Of a stretch of DNA of 64,000 nucleotides, positions 54,013 through 63,740 are shown piece after piece. Position 1 is the stretch's first letter, and each line of letters begins with the position of its first letter. The DNA is from Agapetus fuscipes. Lineage: Eukaryota > Arthropoda > Insecta > Trichoptera > Glossosomatidae. The notes below the pieces were generated by a model. It made no database searches, was not told the DNA's origin, and was given only the letters and a program-made list of their open reading frames with translations. The stretch spans positions 6,371,852 to 6,435,851 of the forward strand of contig OX637350.1 of assembly GCA_951799405.1 (NCBI GenBank), read 5' to 3'. The translations under genes were made by a program, and so were the position numbers.

Positions 54013-54632
54013 CTAGTTAGACCCACCCCTTCCACTCAGTTCTATCATACCAAGTCTTGGTTAGTGAGTGACTACGTAGTGAAGATGTATTCGTCCAGAA
54101 TTTGCCTGAAATATTTAGTGGCACAAATTTGAAACGAAAAAAAAAATTAAAATATTTTGTTTGAAATAAATAACTTATTCTCCTCTACCCAATGAAGCTT
54201 TTCGACAGTCATGTGCTTCAAGCCCTATTACCTCTCGGTAAGAGGATATCAAATTTAGCTAAGTCTATCTATACTCTTATGCCAAATTACCTCACAAGAA
54301 AAATGATATCAATTGATCTAAGCGACATAAAACCACGTAAAATCACATTGTTAGAAATGAAAATGAGTGTCTTTATTTTTTTTTAATTCTAGAGCTGTTT
54401 TGATTTTAACGATACCCGTATAATACAAAATAAAAAAAAGTTATGTCCATTTTTCTGCAACCTCAAACTTTAATCTGCTGTCCTGAAAAATTTTGTTTTT
54501 GTCGCTTATGCCCTATAGCCTTTTAACCGTCAATATTATGTGTGAAATATTTGAGTTAATAAATACTTGGAAGTACATTTAGTTATTTTTGGTAAAAAGC
54601 CATTTTGAAAAATATTTGTTATTCAAACCCTT
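54013..54632. other. No gene seen
   Basis: AT-rich. Confidence 0.5.
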
Positions 54633-54890
54633 GATTCCTTGACTTATAGGTTGGTATGGGGCTGACCACCCATACTGTAAAAAATGGTTCACTTTGCCAA
54701 TGTCACCCCTGTTTCAGGGAAGGTCGGCAAAAGTTGTGGGGCTTATGTTCATTTGAGGTTTGGATTTTATTTGTAAGTACACATTCAGCATTTGTAAGCG
54801 CGAACTACACTTGTTGGTTTGTGGGCATACATCTGAGAGCTTTAAATGAATATATCCTTGCAACTTAGATTATAGATTATAGATTATAGA
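54633..54890 (+). repeat. Tail-family copy, full 3' unit
   Basis: Starts TTCCTTGACTTATAGG with no RT frame before it and ends TTATAGATTATAGATTATAGA. Very close to 27727-27990, sharing GGCAAAAGTTGTGGGGCTTA. Confidence 0.92.
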
Positions 54891-55009
54891 AACAATGTTG
54901 AATGAATATTCTAGTGTAAAGTCTATTTTTCAATCCTTGAATTCTTGTGAATAATAAAAAATCTTGTTATGTTATTTCAAATAACATATTATAAAAAAAC
55001 AATCCCGAA

Positions 55010-55550
55010 GTGTGCAGTGTCTGTTTGTGGGCCGAACGGTCACGGAAACGGCCGAACTGCGCCGTGCGAATCAATCGGCCCACGCTCGTGAGTTCATCGT
55101 TAGTTCCCGGCAAGATGCCAAGCGATTAAGACGTTAGCGACCAAGCACCAAGCGGTGCAAGAGGGGGCACTACAATGGAGCTCCCCCCCCATCTACTTGG
55201 ATTTCCTGCCAGCAAGGCACCCGCCTTGTGGACCAGAGGCATAGGAGCGCCCACCCAGGGGCTCCCACGTGTGTAGGCGCCCGCCTTGTGAACCGCCGCT
55301 AGCCTGGGGCGCTGCCCCAGGCCTTCCGTTTAGAACTCCAGCCAACGGAATAGGGAGTGTTCTGGTGACAACCTGTAGGTCAGGCCAATCCCTTATTTCC
55401 CCTTTTCCCCCCCATATTAGTACAGTAATAAACCCTTATTTGTTCATGTTAACTTTATCTTTTAATTATAAAACCCTTCCCAAAGTACAAGTGAGCAACC
55501 GAAAGAAAGACCCCCACGCCCTGAGAGTGATGCTGATGAGAGCTAGCCGG
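55010..55550 (+). other. GC-rich block, possible LTR or retroelement remnant
   Basis: The GC-rich part (55010-55400) contains a purine tract followed by GGCACTACAATGGAGC (55163-55183), then two imperfect direct units around GGC(A/G)CCCGCCTTGTG (55217 and 55277), an AATAAA (55427) and a GGAT|GTAAGT donor-like site at 55550. This order (purine tract, repeats, poly-A signal) is reminiscent of a retroelement 3' end. I see no second LTR and no pol frame. An exon of a gene is the alternative. Confidence 0.25.
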
Positions 55551-56224
55551 ATGTAAGTATCCTGGAGATACCTTTCAATACAAACACAACAATCTTTATT
55601 TGTTTATTTTACAGGTATTTTTATTTGTTTATTTTACAGGTATTAAAATTGTAGCTAGCCCTTTGCTAATGATTTGGATACCATTTGTACGTTCTATGAT
55701 AACAACCCCACAGTCTTGTATATTTTGTGTGTTACCACCACAGATTATTGTTCTCACTTTGGTAAATCAAACGAAGGAGAGAGGTGTCGGAATCAGCAAA
55801 TGACCGTCCTCAGTAAACATTCAAATCGCTGAATTTATTTCCCGCAGAGTCCGAATGCAATAAATCAATGTCGCATTTAACCAAAAACCGTTTGTTAGGA
55901 AGATAGAATCATGATGTAACCGGCCACAATAAAATATAGTGAAGCGGCCACCGAAAAACGGTCGCTTTCATTGAATTAACAAAGTATAATGCTTATTTAT
56001 GGTCGGGCGGACAAGGCACGCGAGGCCTACGCCCGGGACGGTAACAGGGATATGGCTGAAAGCACGGCGCGGAGGCAACCATTCAAAATATATATGCAAA
56101 TGTTTATCAACTCGGCAAAAAAAAAAAGAAAATGAAATGTACTTAGGTACTGTATTTTCGTCTAGCTTTACCTTCTTGTAATTAAATATTTATTTAAGGA
56201 ATCCGACGACGTTTTATGTTATTA
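55551..56224. other. No gene; small 25 bp tandem duplication
   Basis: TTTATTTGTTTATTTTACAG followed by GTATT occurs twice in tandem at 55594-55643. Each copy resembles a 3' splice site. Confidence 0.55.
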
Positions 56225-56350
56225 AAAGGCAGGCACATGCATAGTTTAAAGACAAATACATTTCAGCATATATACTTTCTCACATTCCCTTAAAATAACT
56301 CTGTAATTGACTATAGTGCTAACGATGGCTCCAATCGAACCTAAATTTAT
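56225..56350 (+). repeat. Dispersed repeat D
   Basis: Matches 25797-25985, including AAATACATTTCAGCATATAT and GTGCTAACGATGGCTCCAATC, but with a single, not inverted-duplicated, AGTGCTAAC segment. Confidence 0.7.
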
Positions 56351-56556
56351 TTCAAACCCAAAATAAATACCGCCAAGGTTTACTCAGCCTTCCCAAGAGT
56401 ACCAGCGTACTCGCAAGCTGAGAAACCCCCACTCAAATGAAGTGGTTTGCGTAAGGCCAGCCCCTTAACCTGTAAAAATAAATAGGTTTCACTCTTGAAA
56501 AGTGATCCCTTTGAGGATAACGTAGGCAAGAAGTTACACTATATATGTAGCTAAGT
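56346..56556 (+). mobile_element. SINE family 1, 5'-truncated copy fused to repeat D
   Basis: Begins inside the body at TTATTTCAAACCCAAAATAAA and continues to the family tail AGAAGTTACACTATATATGT. It abuts repeat D without spacer. Confidence 0.88.
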
Positions 56557-56934
56557 TGCGTTTGTATAAATATTTGGGTACCATAGGGTGAGGCATGGCA
56601 AAAAGGTTGGATTAAAAAGCGTCACCAAAAAAGAGAATGAACTATTAATATGTTTTTTTCAGTATAAAGCATGATTTAATTTAGAGTTTTTTTCGCTGGA
56701 GGTCCTTCGCGGCTTGACCCGCTTGAACTGGTGACCTTCTTAGGCAGCGGTCCTGAACCTATTAGGGGGTTGATATATTGCTCCTGATTATCGGATTTGC
56801 AAAACCCCTGAATTAATACGGCCTGAACTCCCCCCAGCTTTTCTCATTTCTCCACACCACCATTAATTAATATCCCACAAAGATAAGTGGTAGGAAAAAA
56901 TGCAAATTACAACTGTAGAAAATTCTCGAATTTA
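56557..56934. other. No gene seen
   Basis: Nothing recognisable. Confidence 0.5.
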
Positions 56935-57080
56935 TGTGCCTCAAGTATAAAATTTTACATTTAAACTAGAAAAATGTATGGTAAGTTTGACACTCATTAG
57001 AGGCGCTATTTTAGAGAAGTGTATTTTTTTTGTAAAACGCAATGGTTGAGTTGTAACGTGAAGTGTTACACTGGAGGGAC
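56935..57080 (+). repeat. Dispersed repeat B
   Basis: CCTCAAGTATAAAATTTTACATTTAAACT, GGCGCTATTTTAG, GTAAAACGCAATGGTTGAGTTGTAACGTGAAGTG. Confidence 0.7.
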
Positions 57081-57429
57081 GCGGTCATTAAGCCGGCTTT
57101 TGAATTGAAACATTTCATTATTTTCGGCCGCACTATGCGAGATCACAAAGCGTCGGCCACGTTTTGCTTCCACATTTAATTTCGCGTCGCTTAAGCCTTC
57201 GCTGCCGTTAATACAACTAGATGAATTCCTACAAACACGCACTCGTCTGCCGCAACCGCCTTGATCTGACCACCTAAAAGCTGGCAACACCGCAGCGTCA
57301 TTATTTTCATGTCATCAAAAAATGAACATGAGCAGTGTTTGAGATTTTTAGAGCAAAAAATAGCGTTGGGTCAAACTTTAAGTATGGTAGCTAAAAGTAA
57401 TACCTAAATATTTTAATTTGGCAAATTTT
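57081..57429. other. No gene seen
   Basis: The minus frame 57066-57290 has no motif I can name. Confidence 0.45.
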
Positions 57430-57990
57430 AATTTATCAACCTCTTCTTCTTCTTCTTTTTGTGCCATCATCGGCAATCATCATATCATGGTTATTTTGAC
57501 TTTAGATGCTGCGGCTCGAAACAGGGACTTGGTGCTTCTGCCGAACCACTGTCGCAGGTTTTTCAGCCACGATGTCCTTTGGCGTCCCTGAGATCTTCTC
57601 CCCTTAATCTTACCCTGTATGATAAGATAAAGGAGACGGTACTTCTGTACTGTATGTACTGTACTGTACTGTATCCTGCCGCCGTTCTACTAGGGATGGC
57701 GGGTACCTCCGCAGATGCGCCTCCACTTTTTTCTGTCCTTACAAACCACTTTCATTTCCTCAATATTCATCACCTTTTTCATACATACTCTTCTCTTATT
57801 CTCACTCTTATTCTCACTTCTCATTTCTCATAATGTGACCAAAGTACACAAGCTTTCTCTGCTTAATGGATGGCAGGAGCTCCTTTTTAGTGCGCATTCG
57901 TTGGAGGACTTCCTCATTAGTGACTCGATCACGTAAAGAGATCCGAAGCATTTTTCGATAGAGGCGCATCTCGAACGATTATCAACCTCA
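57430..57990 (-). pseudogene. C-terminal RT region of a second LINE family, split by an insertion
   Basis: On the minus strand, 57990-57822 reads FEMRLYRKMLRISLRDRVTN, continuing EEVLQRM...KQRKLVYFGHIMRNEK. After the interruption, 57641-57430 reads LIIQGKIKGRR..GRQRTSWLKNLRQWF, then STKSLFRAAASKVKI. Together these are the well-known order of the C-terminal region in a widespread insect LINE (YLGHIMRNEKY...QGKI.GRRG.GRRR.SWLKNLR.WF). It ends in a GAA-rich tail at 57442-57456 (plus-strand CTTCTTCTTCTTC). One frameshift lies near the insertion. The palm domain is missing. Confidence 0.85.
57648..57815 (-). mobile_element. 168 bp LINE 3' end inserted in the LINE above, with 6 bp duplication
   Basis: ACTTCT occurs on both sides (57642-57647 and 57816-57821). 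The insert reads on the minus strand CMKKVMNIEEMKVVCKDRKKW, then RRICGGTRHP and stops, the C-terminus of the MKEVCKDRKKW LINE group, and ends in CAGTACAGTACAGTACA. Its tail is therefore a GTACA-type short repeat rather than poly-A, which distinguishes it from the TTAGATTA-tailed family. Confidence 0.88.
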
Positions 57991-58350
57991 GCATTTTTCA
58001 AACCCTTACATTTCTATTTGTTGTTGCATTAATTGATGAAGGCAGATGATTAAGAGTACTTAAACTCGAATCAAGAAATGGTTTTGTTTTTTTCTTTCAA
58101 AATAGTCGACCAAGACTATCGTTGTTAACAAGTTTTTTTTTCATTTTAGCTTAACCTCAAGCCAAGAGTCCCCATCATTTTGGCTCATCCAAGCTGTATA
58201 AAGTAACATTTGGTCCAAAAAACCCGCAATCCTCAACAAGTAGGTTTTTTTGGTAGTCAGTACAATTTAACGAATCCGTAAGGCAATGGGTAATCCTATA
58301 AAAAGATGTCCAATGATATCAGTCGTAGAACTTAAAAAAAGATTAAATTG
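57991..58350. other. No gene seen
   Basis: Nothing recognisable. Confidence 0.5.
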
Positions 58351-58530
58351 TACATTGAAGCTTTTACGGCCGGTAGGTACTTGTTGACACAACAATCACT
58401 TTTTTCGGGCTATATAGCCGTGGTCTGATTGATTCATTCGGACAGTTTCGCCCATTGCTCCGATGGGCATTATAAGCGGTTGGCTAGTCGCTGTGATCTT
58501 CTTACAGGATCTAGTGTTCTCGAAGCAACG
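58351..58530 (+). repeat. Single arm of the fold-back element
   Basis: TTGTACATTGAAGCTTTTACGGCCGG, ACACAACAATCAC, CCGTGGTCTG, TTGCTCCGATGGGCATTAT and GCGGTTGGCTAGTCGCTGTG match the left arm of 63405-63740. The inverted second arm is absent. Confidence 0.85.
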
Positions 58531-58996
58531 CTAGCCTTTGAATGTTTAACAAAAAGATTGAATTTCCATTATTTTTTATTTACATCACATGATTTTGTGA
58601 GTGTCTTTTTTATCTGTTAAAACACTTATTTGTGTTATATTTTATGTATTTTCTTGTTCAAAGCTGAAAACATTGCTTTTAAATAAATTAATAAATAGTT
58701 ACTGTTGAAAGTAGAATGTATCCTTCACAAAATCTTAATTTCATTTAGGATAAGCAGTGGTATTGAAATTGAATCTAAGCTTGAAAATTTATACAAACCC
58801 TATCAACAGAAAAATATTAATACTTTTAAATTATTGACAAGCTGATTTCCTTTTTTAATGATAAAAAAGATTCAAACATCTTTAAGAATCAATTAAAGAA
58901 GTTAATAAAAGCAAAGCCTTAATTAAAAAAAAGTCAAATGATTTTTCTAGTTTATTTAGATAAATTATATGTACTTTAAAACAGTAAATAATACGT
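58531..58996. other. No gene seen
   Basis: AT-rich. Confidence 0.5.
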
Positions 58997-59031
58997 AAAA
59001 AGCAACAAAAAAGTGTTTTTTGTTGCTTTTT
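58997..59031. repeat. Perfect 16 bp hairpin
   Basis: AAAAAGCAACAAAAAA (58997-59012), loop GTG, TTTTTTGTTGCTTTTT (59016-59031). Alone in AT-rich DNA. No mobile-element ends around it. Confidence 0.85.
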
Positions 59032-59985
59032 ATGTCTTTCAATCGTGAATCGTGGTATGAAAACAAAGCGATGGCAATAAGTCTGAAGAGGAAAAGAGAT
59101 AAACGAGTGGGAAAGGGACGCAGAGCGTGATATGGAGGTGCACACACAGCCTGCAGCCAAAGCAGCAGTGGAGCAAAAAATGTGAATAAATGCACAGAAT
59201 GTATGCAGTGTCGGCCCAGATAAAACAAATGTCACTCCGCATTTTCTAACTGAATAATCTCGCTAGAATTGCATTCAGAAAATACACTGTTATAATTTGA
59301 TTTCATTTCATGAGCCATTCATATTCTATTTTACTTTATTCTTCAATCTATATATTGTATTGTTATGATTTTACTAGGTTCAATTTAATGAACTTTGCGG
59401 TTATTTATTATGCACAATCTATTTTAGATTATGTTAACATACATACAGAGAAAACTATACACCACACAATGCAACGATCGCTTGATTTCTCTTCACGCCT
59501 TGGCCCTTATTTATAGTAAGACTAAATATACGTCTCGAATCATTGAGAATAGGTACATGCGAGATTTTACTAGAACACTCAAGTTATCTCGCCTTATATT
59601 AATACAATTACCTATCATCTAGAAACATCACCATCTTTATCACAGACTAAACAGACAAGCAAAACACACAATTACATATTTGTAACAATTTATTTTCAAT
59701 CTTTATGTGTTGTGAATAGATCAATTGAAAGGGGTTTTTACAGCTTTTAAGTCAATGTACAAAAAAAAACAATAACTCTTATTTGACTGAACCAGCAGTG
59801 TATTTTTTATGTTTTAAACATCTGCGAATAATCACAGGGCGGTTAATGAAACGGGGAGAGATTAAGAGAGTATGTCGGAAAATCGAGAGACAAGAGCATT
59901 TTCATATAAAGCGAGATTCATTTGACAAAAAGTCGCCGGTAAATCGGCTTAGAGTTGTTGCGGCCGTGCGATAGGGACCCGACCC
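59032..59985. other. No gene seen
   Basis: Overlapping minus frames at 58882-59242 share one DNA segment in several phases, which argues against coding. Plus frames at 59310-59622 and 59783-59974 have no motif. Confidence 0.5.
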
Positions 59986-59989
59986 AACT

Positions 59990-60231
59990 GTACCCTTAGT
60001 ACGAGTTGCAAAACTTGGGTAATGTAAAGTTTACGGCAATTATTAAAGAGCGATTTACACCAAAATTTGCCGTTTTTGTTGGTTTGACCTTGATTTTCTT
60101 CATCACTGTAACTCTTTTGCTAATACCATTAAGTGTAAGAAACAAAAACGGCAGATTTTGGGAGAAATCACTCTTCAGAATTTTCCGTAAACTTTACTTT
60201 TCTCAAGTTTTGCAACTCGTACTAAGAGTAC
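59990..60231. mobile_element. Fold-back MITE with arms of about 90 bp
   Basis: CTTAGTACGAGTTGCAAAAC (from 59995), AAAGTTTACGG and TTGCCGTTTTTGTT on the left are mirrored by AACAAAAACGGCAG, CCGTAAACTTTAC and GTTTTGCAACTCGTACTAAG (to 60226). GTAC lies just outside both ends and, being palindromic, may be a target duplication or part of the repeat. No coding content. Confidence 0.82.
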
Positions 60232-60342
60232 TGGACGCGCCGTGTAATATAGGAGGTCGCTGTAAGCCTCATCGGTTTCAAACAAACAAAAAATTGTAAT
60301 AAATGTTTCATTTAACTGAAATTTTGATGTTTTTTTTGCAGG

Positions 60343-60570
60343 CGGTGTCATGGCCGAGGGAGCCAAGTAGCTATTCCTGACTAGCGTATTTGGAACAGAA
60401 TAACGTTGGTTCGAATCACGTCTGGTCCATTTGACCATAACTTTGACCCTGGTTCAACGATGCCATTGCATACACACAAGCTTCTGCTTTCGAATGAAGA
60501 CAACTGACCAGGCAAAAGGATTTGGTAAATTGAATTCTTCTGCACAAAACTATTGAAAAAATACGTAATT
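60343..60570 (+). mobile_element. tRNA-derived SINE, family 2, older copy
   Basis: GTGTCATGGCCGAGGGAG (clear Leu/Ser-type A box), GGTTCGAATCACGTC (B box), AACTTTGACCCTGGTTCAACG, CATACACACAAGCTTCTGCTTTCG, ATTCTTCTGCACAAAACTATTG. No long A tail remains. Confidence 0.88.
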
Positions 60571-60771
60571 GTTTGCGTTTTTTTCACGTACTTTTTATGA
60601 GTTTAGAAAAACGGCCCAAAAACCGAATCTTTCTGGATTTCTGATAAAAAAATATTTAAAAGGAATATATAGCATTTTTGTATTCCCAACATTACAAAGA
60701 CAATTCTTATTTAATTTGATAGAAGCTTTTATTTTCTGAATAAGTGTTAATAATTAAACTGAAGACCTATA

Positions 60772-60912
60772 ACCTATAATGTGAATTGCAAAGCTATATT
60801 GACACATTAGCAGGACTGTGTAAGTTCGCGCTTACACATGCTGCACAGTGCACACGTACATATAAAGTAAACAAAACCTCACATGAACATAAACTTTTCA
60901 TTTCCTGCTCCC
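60772..60912 (-). repeat. Tail-family fragment, minus strand
   Basis: The reverse complement carries TTCATGTGAGGTTTTGTTTAC, GCATGTGTAAGCGCGAACTT, and a degraded TTATAGGTTATAGGT end. Confidence 0.65.
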
Positions 60913-61164
60913 TTGAACCAAAGTTTTACAGCATTCCAACGAATTTAAAGGTAAGAAAAATCAACAATAGCAAGGCAAAAGCCTGATTATATTATTTATT
61001 TATGTCAACAGAAAAAGAATGTTAACAGCGTACGACAGGTCATATTTTCTTCTTCTTTGAGAATACTTTTTTATTCACGCTCAAATTTTCACGTGAATGT
61101 CGTACATCCTACAATCCCGGCCTCTTCACAAAACCGCTCCCAAACATATCTCTCAATTCAAGCC

Positions 61165-61320
61165 AGCACCCCAAGCATACATCTTTACGTTCAAACTCCA
61201 TCACAGCGTTTTACCAAAATATGAATAGCAACTAAGAGAGCGTTTCTCGTGAGTGTATTAGTTTTAAAGTATTTTTGTTAAACGATACGGTTGAGTTCAG
61301 ACGTGATGTTTTTGTACTTT
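61165..61320 (+). repeat. Dispersed repeat B
   Basis: CCCCAAGCATACATCTTTACGTTCAAACTC, CACAGCGTTTTACCAAAATATGAATA, GAGCGTTTCTCG, TTAGTTTTAAAGTATTTTTGTTAAACG, GGTTGAGTTCAGACGTGATG. The fullest copy at its 5' side. Confidence 0.72.
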
Positions 61321-61435
61321 GGTTGCTGGAGTTAGGAGTGAGCGCTTGCACCGGTATAAACACCAATTACCCACCGACATGTCGAGTCTGGGTTCGGCTC
61401 CAGCTCGTTTACAATCATTGGGAGAGCGGCCCACG

Positions 61436-61482
61436 TCAAGACGCCGAATGTATGTGGTCTCACTTACATTTTGGCGTCTTGT
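61436..61482. repeat. Inverted repeat, arms about 16 bp
   Basis: CAAGACGCCGAATGTA and TACATTTTGGCGTCTTG pair with one bulge across a 12 nt loop. Confidence 0.75.
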
Positions 61483-61808
61483 GTGTATTATTGTTAAGTG
61501 TGAGTGGGACAACTGGTGGTGCAAGAGATATTTGAATTTAGAAAAAATATCTTTAAAAAAAAAGATCTATCTGTCTCGTGATTTGACGCATCACTGAAGG
61601 TAATATTGCCTAAATATTTTCCATTGTTACAAAATAAGTTATGGATGAAATGTACCCAAGTTTCATAGAATGGGAAAAATAAAAAAATATATAAAAAATG
61701 GTGTCACAGAATCAGCCCAAAATGAAACTGTATACCAAAACAGAATGTATATATGGCTAAAAGGGAATTGGACATGTTCAGCAGAGAGTTCAAGAGTGTT
61801 CTATATAA
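61483..61808. other. No gene seen
   Basis: Overlapping frames at 61275-61597 in three phases have no motif. Confidence 0.45.
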
Positions 61809-62020
61809 TCTAGATTCTAAGTTGCAAAGATAACCATTAACATTTTAAATGCATTCGCGCTTAAAAGTGCTGCATGTGTACTTTCAAATTAGAATCCACA
61901 ACTCAAATAAACATTAACGCTGCAACATTTGCCCAGCTTCCCTGAAACTAAGGTGACATTGGTGAAGTGAACCATTTTTTACAGTACGGGTGGTCAGCCT
62001 CATACAAACCTTCAGTCAAA
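61809..62020 (-). repeat. Tail-family copy, minus strand, diverged
   Basis: The reverse complement: TGACTGAAGGTTTGTATGAGGCTGACCACCC, GTTCACTTCACCAATGTCACC, AACTTAGAATCTAGATTAT. Confidence 0.82.
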
Positions 62021-63047
62021 AAAATGTCTTTATAAGTACTTTAAATACCAAAGGCGCATATTCTCCTTGTTTATTATTTAAGAAACTTCAATTACACACA
62101 CGGTTGTATGTGCGTTTTTAAGGGTCTACGATAACAAAATGTTATTTTTCTAAGCTATGTACGATACGCAAAAAAAAAACGTAGAAGGAAAATTTAGTTA
62201 TATAAAAAGGTACCAGATAAAAAAGCAAATAGAATATAAAAGTTGCCAGTGTGGAAAATTTAAGAAAGTTGGCAGTGCGTGCCATCTATGATAAAGGGTA
62301 CCTCGCAGCAGTCCGCCCTGGCCCGTCACCTCAGAAGCCCGCTGAAAGAGATATATCAATGAGCCGGCCGAGAAACCCCTTACTTTTATCTGCACTCCTG
62401 TTAGGCAGTGTGTGCCGCCGCGAAACCAGTCCCTAAGCCACCCACGCCCAGAGACCATTTTCCCCCGGCAAGATCCCAGTTGACATTTTTCGCATCTCGA
62501 GATATACCCCGTGCCGTAAGAGTCTCTCAATTGAAAAGATTTCGTCGGGTGATTCGCGAGAACCCGAGACAGATTTTGCATTCCCCACAACTTTCCTTTA
62601 TCCCCGGTGCGAAAGAAAGAGATGACCGCATTCACTCACTCACTCTTCTGTATAGAGTAACCGCCGCTACCTTTGAGTTATAAATATAGAGGAGTAGAAA
62701 CTTTTTTACGGCATTGATACATACTTTGGAGCACAGTTGTCCCCAGTCCTGTCAAAAACAACAATTTAAAATCATGTTTTTACATTTGAAATCCTGTATT
62801 TTCTTGCTTTTCTTGTATGACTTTTAAGTTTAAAAACTGACAAAATTACTGATTAAAAGATTTATAAAACGTACGCACAATGTTACGTACGCGCAGGAAT
62901 GAATATCAATGCTGCCAACATTCTAGAAATATTTCTGAGTAGTATCCAAGTTTTTTGTAAACAACTAAATGACACAGTGAAGATCTTTGTTCTCTTTCTT
63001 ACTTAGGACCATTTTCGTAAGTAAGTTGAAACATAATATATATGGAC
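62021..63047. other. No gene seen
   Basis: 62250-62660 is less AT-rich. Frames on both strands there (62198-62683) overlap and lack motifs. Confidence 0.5.
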
Positions 63048-63360
63048 CGGTCCTTAGTCCGTAGTGGCAACACTTCGGACTCGTAAATGGAAGGTTGTGG
63101 ATTCGGATCCCGGCGGAGCACAAAAATATACCATTTATATTTCGAATGTGCTCTTCGCTGGGTTGAAATATTCATAAACCTTTACCAATGACCGGTCACC
63201 AAAGGTCCATCCAGCCTTACAGCAACTGGGTCTTGCTTGAGTATTGGCGCTTTGTAGCGACGACCAAGCTCGTACACCTCTGCGGCACTACAACAAGTGT
63301 CATAGACCCCTAGAGTCTTTAGAATCTAGGGAGTCTCCCGCACAGGATTTCTTAAAAAAA
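63048..63360 (+). mobile_element. SINE family 3, A-tailed, possibly tRNA-derived
   Basis: GTCCGTAGTGGCAACACTTCGGACTCG (A box-like region) and GTGGATTCGGATCCCGGCGG (B box-like), then a long body with ACCAATGACCGGTCACC, CACCTCTGCGGCAC, GTCATAGACCCC, TCTCCCGCACAGGATTTC and an A/AT tail. The 3' part recurs at 35664-35762. The tRNA relationship is inferred from box positions only. Confidence 0.75.
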
Positions 63361-63404
63361 AATATATATATATAATGTCAAATTTCGTTAACATAATTTC
63401 TTAA

Positions 63405-63740
63405 TTGTACATTGAAGCTTTCACGGCCGGTTCTTGTTAACACAACAATCACGTTTTTCGGGCGATGTAGCCGTGGTCTGTTAGATTCTTTCCAGACAGT
63501 TTCGCCAATCGCTCGTTTCGGGCATTATCAGCGGTTGGCTAGTCGCTGTGATCTTCTTACAGGAACTGCTGTACTGAGTACAGCAGACTCCAGTACAGCA
63601 GTTCTTGTAAGAAGATCACAGCGACTAGCCAACCGCTGATAATGCCCATCGGAGCAATGAGTGAAACTGTCCGGAAATAATCTACCAGACCACATCTACA
63701 TAGCCTGAAAAAAGTGATTGTTGCGTCAACATAATTTCTA
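63405..63740. mobile_element. Long fold-back element (arms about 150 bp)
   Basis: The left arm, from ACACAACAATCACGTTTTTC (63441) to GATCTTCTTACAGGAACTGC, is mirrored by GCAGTTCTTGTAAGAAGATC to GTGATTGTTGCGTCAAC (63737). The centre CTGCTGTACTGAGTACAGCAG is itself a palindrome. The outer leader TTGTACATTGAAGCTTTCACGG (63405-63426) is shared with 58351. Arms differ at scattered positions, so they have evolved separately for some time. No frame inside is likely to be coding. Confidence 0.85.

Noticed and set aside
58882..59242. Three overlapping minus-strand frames
   Set aside because: One segment open in several phases is a composition effect, and no motif is present.
61275..61597. Overlapping plus and minus frames around a GC-richer patch
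   Set aside because: Open in three phases, contains an inverted repeat and begins in repeat B; no evidence for coding.
62198..62683. 145-codon minus-strand and 91-codon plus-strand frames
   Set aside because: Mutually overlapping, no recognisable domains, no splice or start context to prefer either.
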